A stretch of DNA of 5,106 nt from Candidatus Hydrogenedentota bacterium. Lineage in GTDB: Bacteria > Hydrogenedentota > Hydrogenedentia > Hydrogenedentales > CAITNO01. Positions 1-5,106 of the stretch are shown here, piece after piece. The stretch spans positions 1 through 5,106 of the forward strand of contig JAGLCZ010000676.1 in NCBI GenBank assembly GCA_023145975.1. The letters run 5' to 3'. The notes below the pieces were generated by a model that was given only the letters and a program-made list of their open reading frames with translations, was not told where the DNA came from and ran no database searches. The position numbers and the translations under genes were made by a program. Numbering within the stretch: position 1 is the stretch's first letter; each line of letters starts with the position of its first letter.

Positions 1-882
1 GCGTTTTTTTATATCGTAGATTACAGGAATTTTAGCTTTATTTTTTCTTTTCGGGTTATGGTAAAGTGCAATTTTGAAAATGTAATGTTTAGTTTGCGCT
101 TCTTCCGGCGTGTTAATGGTTTTAAATCCCTGCAGGAAATCATTGTTTCCTCTTTTAGATAAAAGCGCTATAATTTCGGGCAGAGCATCTAGCGATGCCT
201 CTTCCTCCTGGTCAAATTTCAGGGTATCAAATAATATAAATACAGGTGCATTTCCATCATTGGGTTTTGCTTTGGGTGGAACGAGATCCCACGCCATATC
301 TTTGTCGAGATCATGCCCAACTATAATGGTATCCTGTAAGTATTTCCTGGAAGTGTCCTTGCCATAATCACGAACTGCATCTGCAAACCTCTTGACTCTC
401 TTCCCCGGCGCTGGTGAATAGATATCACTTACAAAAAAAGATAAACCCACAAGATTAAAGCATTTTTGAGTATAAGGTTTTGCACCCTTTGTTACAACGA
501 TTACTTTTGCACCTGATTGTAATAAGGCATTAAGTGCTGTCTTTACACCTTGTCTTTCCTTTAAGAATCGGTCTTTTTCCTGTTCAATATACTCGTATAA
601 ATTTTCCTGCCATTTTATAAATGCCTCAGTAACCCTGGGGGATCCTTTGCCAAACTCTTTTTCAAATCCTTTCCATGCATTTTCTTCTTTTTTTATTCTT
701 TTGTTGCGTAATCCATCTTCCCATACGAGTAATAGTTCATCATTATCAAACAATACTATTTTTCCTTGCAGATCAACTATTTCTTTTTCACGGTGCAGTA
801 TATGATCAACAAGATCACGTATTTTTTGAGCGATGGTACTAATCAAACCGTTGCTTCCAAAAACATTATTTAGATTCACCAT
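1..882 (-). CDS. HAD-superfamily hydrolase-like protein, C-terminus cut by window edge
   Basis: Open for 294 codons from ATG at 882 to the window edge with no stop, so the C-terminus is missing. The four HAD motifs are visible: motif I FDNDEL (D46 nucleophile, D48), motif II ending in T131 of VIVVTKG, motif III K161 in PGKRVKRF, and motif IV GHDLDKD (D191, D195). HAD enzymes usually transfer or hydrolyse phosphate through a phospho-Asp; the substrate here cannot be told. A Lys/Glu-rich, probably helical stretch at about residues 55-115 sits where a C1 cap would be. The fold seems to end near residue 242, and at least 52 further residues have no assignment. No signal peptide is seen, so it is probably cytoplasmic. 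The start is firm: GGAG lies 7 bases upstream, and an in-frame TAA at 919-921 has no other start codon between. It lies 96 bases after cysS on the same strand with no terminator seen, so co-transcription is possible. It is AT-richer than its neighbours and uses ATA for 10 of 22 Ile. Confidence 0.82.
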   Translation of the reverse strand, partial: MVNLNNVFGSNGLISTIAQKIRDLVDHILHREKEIVDLQGKIVLFDNDELLLVWEDGLRNKRIKKEENAWKGFEKEFGKGSPRVTEAFIKWQENLYEYIEQEKDRFLKERQGVKTALNALLQSGAKVIVVTKGAKPYTQKCFNLVGLSFFVSDIYSPAPGKRVKRFADAVRDYGKDTSRKYLQDTIIVGHDLDKDMAWDLVPPKAKPNDGNAPVFILFDTLKFDQEEEASLDALPEIIALLSKRGNNDFLQGFKTINTPEEAQTKHYIFKIALYHNPKRKNKAKIPVIYDIKKR

Positions 883-889
883 TAATTGT

Positions 890-893
890 CTCC
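890..893 (-). promoter_or_regulatory. Shine-Dalgarno site of the HAD-like gene
   Basis: GGAG on the minus strand, 7 bases before the ATG at 882. The second codon is GTG, which could also start translation, but spacing favours the ATG. Confidence 0.65.
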
Positions 894-949
894 AACCTGG
901 TGTTGTTAATTGTAATTTTTAGTAGTTGTGTTTATCGGTATCTTTAGCC

Positions 950-967
950 AGGATTATAAGGATTATA
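950..967 (-). repeat. Tandem 9-bp direct repeat carrying two TATAAT boxes
   Basis: On the minus strand TATAATCCT occurs twice with no gap (plus-strand AGGATTATA at 950-958 and 959-967). It lies just after the cysS stop and 68 bases before the HAD start. Each copy holds a perfect TATAAT (plus positions 962-967 and 953-958), and a third TATAAT overlaps the cysS stop codon (978-983). It could hold a promoter for the HAD gene, but none of the three has a convincing -35 hexamer at 16-18 bases upstream. The repeat itself is certain; its role is not. Confidence 0.6.
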
Positions 968-978
968 CTTGCTGTTTA

Positions 979-2376
979 TTATATCTGCTTTACACGTGCG
1001 CCATCGGGAGTATCTTCGATAATCCAACCCGCTTCAAGAAGTTTGTCTCGGATGGCGTCGGAAGTAGCAAAATCTTTGTCACGTCGCGCCTGCTGGCGGG
1101 TAGTGACCCAATCAAGTATTTCCTGAGGGACAGTATCGTTTGTTTTTGGCGAAAAAACACCGGTAACTTGATCGAGGCGATCGAGTAATGCCAGTGAATT
1201 TTCTGCTCCTTGACTTCCCACACTTCCTTCGTCCAGTTTTTTGTTTACATCACGGATAAAATTGAATACCGTTCCCAACGCGCCTGAGATATTCAGATCG
1301 TCATCCATTTCTTTTGTGAAGGCACTTTCGCATTCCTCACATTCTTTATCTAGGCTATCGCCTGCGCCGCGTATTTCCTTGAGCCTTATACGGAAGTCGC
1401 GAATGCGGCGTAATGCCTGAGTTGCTGCTTCAACAGCTTCCAATGTGAAATTCGCTGGTTGACGATAATGGGTTGATAATAAGGTATAGCGTATTGCCTG
1501 TGGATCAAGTCCTTTTTCAATCAAGTCCCGTAACGTATAGAAATTTCCCAGGGATTTCGACATTTTGCGGCCTTCAGCCATAAGATGGGCGCAATGAAGC
1601 CAGTAATTCACAAACTTCTTCCCTGTGGAACATTGTGCCTGTGCAATTTCATTTTCGTGGTGGGGGAATATATTGTCAACACCACCACAATGAATATCAA
1701 AGTGGGGACCGAGATATTTGATGCTCATAGCAGAACACTCAATATGCCAGCCGGGTCGTCCCTTTCCCAGTTCTGTTTCCCAAAATACCTCGCCATCCTC
1801 TTCTTCCCAGTTTTTCCACAAGGCAAAATCACGCGCATCTTCTGCTTCATATTCGTCGTCATCAACACGACCGCTTGCGCCTGTTTGCAGGGAGTCCATT
1901 TGCATATGACTGAGTTTTCCATATTCCGGAAAAGTACTCAATTTGAAGTAAATACTTCCCTTTTCTTCATAGGTATGCCCGTTGTTGCGTAATGTTTTGA
2001 TCATCTCCACCATTTCATCAATATGATCGGTAGCAGCGGGATAGACATGGGCACGCTGAATGCCCAGCGTGTCAATATCCTCGAAAAAGGACTGGGCATA
2101 AAATTCTGTTATTTTTTTGAGCGGTTTACCGGTTTTGCGACAGGTTTGTATGAGTTTATCTTCCACATCTGTCAGATTCATGATATGGTTGACAGAAAAA
2201 CCCCGAAATTCCAAGTGACGACGTAATAGGTCCTCAAACATATAGGCACGAAAATTTCCTATGTGGGCGAAGTTGTAAATAGTTGGACCGCAGGTATATA
2301 TGCCAACAGTATTCGGTGTAATAGGCTTGAACACCTCTTTTTTTCTTGTAAGCGTATTAAAAAAATGCACTGCCAT
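979..2376 (-). CDS. cysS: Cysteinyl-tRNA synthetase (CysRS)
   Basis: Class I aminoacyl-tRNA synthetase that charges tRNA-Cys with cysteine in the cytoplasm, using ATP. The 465 residues from ATG 2376 match the usual length (E. coli 461). Numbered from that start: FNTLTRKKE at 6-14; CGPT with C29; signature HIGN at 38-41, the usual variant of HIGH in this family; GWHIECSAM with C214; FPHHENEIAQ with H239 and E243; KMSKS at 271-275. C29, C214, H239 and E243 correspond to the zinc ligands C28, C209, H234 and E238 of E. coli CysRS, so the cysteine-selecting zinc site is intact. The C-terminal part has the helical anticodon-side region with EMDDDLN (356-362) and the usual end, ARRDKDFATSDAIRDKL then EDTPDGARVKQI. 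An in-frame ATG at 2430 would add 18 residues, but the start at 2376 has AAGGAA 9 bases upstream and aligns with the family N-terminus. No frameshift or missing key residue is seen. Confidence 0.98.
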   Translation of the reverse strand: MAVHFFNTLTRKKEVFKPITPNTVGIYTCGPTIYNFAHIGNFRAYMFEDLLRRHLEFRGFSVNHIMNLTDVEDKLIQTCRKTGKPLKKITEFYAQSFFEDIDTLGIQRAHVYPAATDHIDEMVEMIKTLRNNGHTYEEKGSIYFKLSTFPEYGKLSHMQMDSLQTGASGRVDDDEYEAEDARDFALWKNWEEEDGEVFWETELGKGRPGWHIECSAMSIKYLGPHFDIHCGGVDNIFPHHENEIAQAQCSTGKKFVNYWLHCAHLMAEGRKMSKSLGNFYTLRDLIEKGLDPQAIRYTLLSTHYRQPANFTLEAVEAATQALRRIRDFRIRLKEIRGAGDSLDKECEECESAFTKEMDDDLNISGALGTVFNFIRDVNKKLDEGSVGSQGAENSLALLDRLDQVTGVFSPKTNDTVPQEILDWVTTRQQARRDKDFATSDAIRDKLLEAGWIIEDTPDGARVKQI

Positions 2377-2385
2377 AGTGTCAGG

Positions 2386-2391
2386 TTCCTT
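2386..2391 (-). promoter_or_regulatory. Shine-Dalgarno site that decides the cysS start
   Basis: AAGGAA on the minus strand, 9 bases before ATG 2376. The upstream in-frame ATG at 2430 has no comparable site, only GAGAT about 15 bases away. This supports the shorter 465-residue protein. Confidence 0.6.
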
Positions 2392-2440
2392 GTTTATAGC
2401 ATTAGGGGAATATCCCATATCGTAGCGCATAGCATACCAA

Positions 2441-2469
2441 AATATCTCTAACAGGTTAAACTACGCCAA
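2441..2469 (-). promoter_or_regulatory. Candidate promoter of cysS
   Basis: On the minus strand TTGGCG (plus 2464-2469) is followed after 17 bases by GATATT (plus 2441-2446). Both are weak matches to TTGACA/TATAAT (3 of 6 and 4 of 6). Transcription would begin near 2430-2435, at or just ahead of the upstream in-frame ATG, leaving a leader of roughly 55-60 bases before the preferred cysS start. Weak boxes make this tentative. Confidence 0.3.
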
Positions 2470-2487
2470 GAGAAGTTGTCTTCTTGC

Positions 2488-2516
2488 TTTTAATTATGTG
2501 GTAAATCAACTATAAT
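2488..2516 (+). promoter_or_regulatory. Candidate promoter of the SGNH hydrolase gene
   Basis: A perfect -10 box TATAAT lies at 2511-2516, 39 bases before ATG 2556. The hexamer 17 bases upstream, TTTTAA at 2488-2493, is a poor -35; TTGCTT at 2484-2489 is a better match but 21 bases away. The predicted start near 2523 gives a leader of about 33 bases. With the cysS candidate on the other strand this makes a divergent promoter region at about 2440-2516. Confidence 0.45.
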
Positions 2517-2555
2517 ACTCATGTTATTTTCAGTATCCCATAAAAGAGTAAAGAT

Positions 2556-3689
2556 ATGAAAAAAATCAAGCAACTTATTATAAATAGCCTTCTCGTAATA
2601 GCATCAGTGATTTCGTTATTTGCAATTTTGGAAGGAACTGCACGTATCGTAGAGATTTGGAAGCCGCCTATGCAAGTCGATATTGGTCAGGGATTCGGCG
2701 CGGAAAGCCTATTGTTTTTGCCTATACGTGGTGGTTTTATGGAGACGAACCCCGACAAATCATTTGCCTTTCATTCGCAACGTTTTGAAATGCCAAAGCC
2801 GCTGCGTACGATGCGTATATTTGCTTTAGGCGGCTCGTCGGTAAATTATCTCGATTATGAATTCACTTGTTTGGCTGAGGATTTGCAACGGGCCTGGTCG
2901 GAGCAAGTTGATACGGTGGAAATAATTAATTGCGGTGGGCTTTCCTATGGTACACATCGATTAGTGTTGATAATGGCGGAAATTATTCATTACAACCCTG
3001 ATTTAGTGATTATTTACTCTGGGCATAATGAATTTGAAGAGTTGCAGCAGTTACATCTGGCAAACTTGGATTTTGCTTCCGCACAGCGTGTTCTTGGGAG
3101 AACTGCCCTCTACCGTTTTATGCGAGATATGCGGACACGAAGCGAAATAGTGACATTGCAGCAAGCGCGTCAACGACGAGAATTGGCAACTGCTATACCG
3201 GACACATCGACAACCTGGGCCCATGTGTTTACAGCGGAAGAAATGGAGGCACGCATGGATGCCTATCGTAATAATCTTGCTGCAATTATTAGGAAATGCC
3301 AGGATAAGGAAGTGCCGGTTATTATTGGTACCGTACCCTCTAATCTTTACAAGCCCAACCTACCGGGAAGTGAGGGTAAACAATACGAAGAGGTAGTACG
3401 TTTATTCGATGGAGAACACTACAAAGAAGGTGTGGTACTGGGACAGCATATCCTTCGTAATGCCACGCCGCGCCATCAATCATCAGAAGTGGAAAATAAT
3501 ATTATTTGTCATTTGTCAGAGGAATTTCACATCCCATTGGCAAGGGTCGAAAGCGCCATTATTCAAGCAGAACCTAATAATGTACCGGGAGAGACTCTAT
3601 TTGGAGATCACTGTCATCTGAATGCGGCAGGAAATACCATTCTACGCATGGTGTACCAAAAGGTGATTTTGGATATCTTTTGTTTTTGA
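2556..3689 (+). CDS. Membrane-anchored SGNH/GDSL-type hydrolase
   Basis: A 377-residue protein of the SGNH hydrolase fold, whose members remove acyl or acetyl groups from esters, often on glycans or lipids. MKKIKQ and a hydrophobic stretch (about residues 7-26) form a signal anchor with no Cys lipobox, so the catalytic domain probably lies outside the inner membrane. The blocks are in order: I, FALGGSS (89-95) with probable nucleophile S94; II, INCGG (124-128); III, YSGHNEF (154-160) with oxyanion N158; V, FGDHCHLNAAG (349-359) with D351 and H354. The Ser/Asp/His triad looks intact. VPSNLYKP (260-267) and a helical insert at about 277-330 match a family trait. HYKEGVVLGQHIL (288-300) resembles half a TPR. 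Start: ATG with a partial Shine-Dalgarno (AGAG, 7 bases away) and a TATAAT upstream. The GH3-like gene follows after 116 bases on the same strand. The substrate is unknown; an acetyl group on an envelope glycan is a guess from context. Confidence 0.82.
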   Translation: MKKIKQLIINSLLVIASVISLFAILEGTARIVEIWKPPMQVDIGQGFGAESLLFLPIRGGFMETNPDKSFAFHSQRFEMPKPLRTMRIFALGGSSVNYLDYEFTCLAEDLQRAWSEQVDTVEIINCGGLSYGTHRLVLIMAEIIHYNPDLVIIYSGHNEFEELQQLHLANLDFASAQRVLGRTALYRFMRDMRTRSEIVTLQQARQRRELATAIPDTSTTWAHVFTAEEMEARMDAYRNNLAAIIRKCQDKEVPVIIGTVPSNLYKPNLPGSEGKQYEEVVRLFDGEHYKEGVVLGQHILRNATPRHQSSEVENNIICHLSEEFHIPLARVESAIIQAEPNNVPGETLFGDHCHLNAAGNTILRMVYQKVILDIFCF

Positions 3690-3741
3690 GGTGCGCAGTG
3701 AAGTATAAATCGTATACAATATGGGTCTATTATTTTTTTTC

Positions 3742-3769
3742 TTGATGAAGCAGTGGGGTTTCTTAAAAT
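3742..3769 (+). promoter_or_regulatory. Candidate promoter of the GH3-like gene
   Basis: TTGATG (3742-3747) and TAAAAT (3764-3769) are 16 bases apart and match the sigma-70 boxes at 4 of 6 and 5 of 6. Transcription would start near 3776, about 30 bases before ATG 3806. The region is AT-rich, so chance matches are likely. If real, the GH3-like gene can be expressed without the SGNH gene. Confidence 0.4.
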
Positions 3770-3794
3770 ATATATTTGTGACAGATAAGAAAAT

Positions 3795-3798
3795 AGGA
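3795..3798 (+). promoter_or_regulatory. Shine-Dalgarno site of the GH3-like gene
   Basis: AGGA, 7 bases before ATG 3806. It fixes the start of the anchored form of the protein, ahead of the transmembrane segment. Confidence 0.65.
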
Positions 3799-3805
3799 AA
3801 AGTAA

Positions 3806-5106
3806 ATGAAAAGAAAAACGTGGTATCGGGGTGCGTCTGCATCCCTTATGGTTACTTTTATTTTGGGTGTGGGCGTGGGAGCTGGTTTATGTTATGCGGG
3901 ATTGGAACTTATGCGCGAAGATGCGCAGCAAGCCCCCTCCGTTAGTATTTCAGGGCAAGAAGGCATAACAGCACCAATACCTGAGGCTGTTCCTATGGCT
4001 GCCGAGTTCGTTAAAACACCTGAAGCCATTGAAGAAATAAAAGCATCGGTCGAAGTGATACCTGTTGAAACGACACCGTCCCTTTCTGTGCAGATCGATC
4101 CAGATACGGTGTGGCCTATCCGTCATTTGATCATTGGTTTTGAAGGAACCGCGTTGAGCAATGATGTGCAGAATTTAATTTGTCAGTATCTCCCGGGCGG
4201 TATCTGGATACGTGAGAGAAATGTAATTGATTATATACAGTTGACGGAATTGATTCTTGAAATTAGGGGTGTCTATGCCAAAACGGGCTTGGATAAAATA
4301 GATCCTCTTATCTTTTTTGCACCGGAATCGAGGCTGGACCATAATCCCTTACAGCTATCCACAGCATTGTCTTATAAGGAAATCGCAGAACAGGGGGATT
4401 TTGACGCCATCAAAAAGGTGGGGTTTGATACTGCAAATGCCGCAATTAAAGCGGGAATAGATGTGCTTCTTGCGCCGCCACTGAATGTGTATGATGCAGA
4501 AGAGACCGACTCGGCTATGGAAGAGTTATTTTTTGGAAACAGTGCGGAAGTCGTGGCACATGCGGGGTTGGCTTATGCAGAAGGCTTAATGGAAGGTGGC
4601 GCCATTGCTGTTGCAAAGGATTATCCCGGTTCCGGAACCGCAATTCCCCAGCGTGATGGTATCTTATTGTTGGCAGAAACCGATGTGAATTCCCTGGTTT
4701 CCGTTATGATGCCTTTTGCAGAGGCTGCTGCTCATGATATTCATGGGTTACTTGTAGGTGCTATTGCGGTTCCTGCGTTGGATGTAAGTGTGCCGGGACG
4801 TCCGGCATTTGTTTCGCCTATTTTGGTGGATGAGGCTCTTAGGAATCAGTGGGGATATGAAGGTGTTATTATTTCAGATGATATCCTGTTAGCGGAGGGT
4901 TGGTCGCTTACAACCGTTGAGAAAGACATTCTTGCAGCACTGAGTGCCGGATGTGATGCAGTCATGATATCCGCTACTACCTCGGAAGATTTAGAGCATA
5001 TTGTAAAAACAGTAATTCATGGTATTGACCGGGGTACGTTGCGGGAGGGTACACTCGAACTTGCGCGGCAAAAAATGGATCTGTGGAGGCAGCAGGTAGA
5101 TAGAAG
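3806..5106 (+). CDS. Membrane-anchored GH3 (NagZ-like) family protein with degenerate active site, C-terminus cut by window edge
   Basis: Open for 433 codons to the edge. Basic MKRKTWYRG, a transmembrane segment (about residues 11-33) and a Pro/Glu/Ala/Val-rich linker (about 40-100) lead to a GH3 TIM-barrel domain from about residue 105, so the domain is probably extracytoplasmic. GH3 landmarks: LIIGFEGT (108-115), GGIWIRERN (131-139), APPLNV (223-228), FFGNSAEVVA (242-251), KDYPGSG (271-277), GYEGVIISDD (350-359) and ALSAGCDAVMI (378-388). NagZ enzymes cut beta-N-acetylglucosamine from muropeptides or glycans. D358 matches the nucleophile, but other key sites differ: DQEGG is APES followed by R (172-176), the Arg of RSF is lost (LFF, 241-243), and KHFPGHG with the DSH acid/base His is KDYPGSG then TAIPQRD. 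This suggests a non-catalytic protein or changed chemistry. The last residues (RQKMDLWRQQV) resemble the usual final helix, so probably little is missing. It follows the SGNH gene by 116 bases. The fold is well supported; activity is uncertain. Confidence 0.83.
   Translation, partial: MKRKTWYRGASASLMVTFILGVGVGAGLCYAGLELMREDAQQAPSVSISGQEGITAPIPEAVPMAAEFVKTPEAIEEIKASVEVIPVETTPSLSVQIDPDTVWPIRHLIIGFEGTALSNDVQNLICQYLPGGIWIRERNVIDYIQLTELILEIRGVYAKTGLDKIDPLIFFAPESRLDHNPLQLSTALSYKEIAEQGDFDAIKKVGFDTANAAIKAGIDVLLAPPLNVYDAEETDSAMEELFFGNSAEVVAHAGLAYAEGLMEGGAIAVAKDYPGSGTAIPQRDGILLLAETDVNSLVSVMMPFAEAAAHDIHGLLVGAIAVPALDVSVPGRPAFVSPILVDEALRNQWGYEGVIISDDILLAEGWSLTTVEKDILAALSAGCDAVMISATTSEDLEHIVKTVIHGIDRGTLREGTLELARQKMDLWRQQVDR

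Noticed and set aside
110..367. 85-codon open frame on the plus strand
   Set aside because: Antisense to the HAD coding region, in which motif IV is conserved on the other strand.
1585..1992. 135-codon open frame on the plus strand
   Set aside because: It is wholly antisense to the strongly conserved cysS coding sequence and its translation shows no recognisable family.
2254..2265. HIGN instead of HIGH in CysRS, as a possible active-site defect
   Set aside because: HIGN is a common natural form in bacterial CysRS, and the KMSKS and zinc ligands are intact.
2467..2491. Imperfect hairpin AGAAG/CTTCT with TTGT loop followed by a short T run, resembling a terminator
   Set aside because: Only 5 perfect base pairs with little GC, and it sits between divergent genes where no transcript needs to end.
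2377..2555. T-box or other riboswitch in the cysS leader
   Set aside because: The likely leader is only about 55-60 bases, and I see neither a T-box consensus nor an antiterminator/terminator pair.
3703..3740. Small inverted repeat GTATA/TATAC and a run of eight T after the SGNH stop
   Set aside because: The stem is 5 AT-rich pairs and the T run begins 15 bases later, so it does not form an intrinsic terminator.
3869..3895. Possible lipoprotein signal around Cys 29 of the GH3-like protein
   Set aside because: The residue before the Cys is Leu, which does not fit a lipobox (Gly, Ala or Ser expected), so a plain transmembrane anchor is more likely.
3721..3945. 74-codon open frame on the plus strand starting at ATG 3721
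   Set aside because: It overlaps the start of the GH3-like gene in another frame, covers the candidate promoter, and has no clear ribosome site.

Overview
The window holds four protein-coding genes in two back-to-back pairs. On the minus strand, reading leftward from about position 2,470, are cysS (cysteinyl-tRNA synthetase, complete) and then a HAD-superfamily phosphohydrolase-like gene that runs off the left edge. On the plus strand, reading rightward from about position 2,490, are a membrane-anchored SGNH/GDSL-type hydrolase (complete) and then a membrane-anchored protein of the glycoside hydrolase family 3 (NagZ-like) fold that runs off the right edge. I see no RNA genes, insertion sequences, CRISPR arrays or long repeats. 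All gaps between genes are under 200 bases.

Organism: a bacterium of moderate GC, roughly 45% in cysS and the right-hand pair and nearer 39% in the HAD gene (hand counts of sampled lines only). CysRS has the CGPT / HIGN / KMSKS pattern common outside the gamma-proteobacteria. The SGNH protein belongs to a family with 'GGSS' and 'YSGHNEF' signatures that I associate with environmental, often uncultured, phyla. Two anchored extracytoplasmic enzymes fit a didermic cell such as the PVC/Hydrogenedentes-like groups, but I cannot assign a phylum from this sequence.

Layout: 1-882 (-) HAD protein, C-terminus missing; 883-978 spacer with a tandem 9-bp repeat and three TATAAT boxes on the minus strand; 979-2376 (-) cysS, with an upstream in-frame alternative start at 2430; 2377-2555 divergent regulatory region; 2556-3689 (+) SGNH hydrolase; 3690-3805 spacer with a candidate promoter; 3806-5106 (+) GH3-like protein, last residues missing.

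How they work together: cysS is a housekeeping translation gene and has no evident link to the right-hand pair. The SGNH and GH3-like proteins both have an N-terminal membrane anchor and a probable extracytoplasmic domain, and could act on cell-envelope glycan; this is inference. The most notable observation is that the GH3-like protein keeps the fold landmarks and the position of the nucleophile Asp, but has lost the substrate-binding DQEGG and RSF motifs and the KHFPGHG...DSH catalytic loop of NagZ. It therefore looks like a pseudoenzyme or a protein with a changed specificity. I found no sign of a defence system, mobile element or other clearly new multi-gene system.
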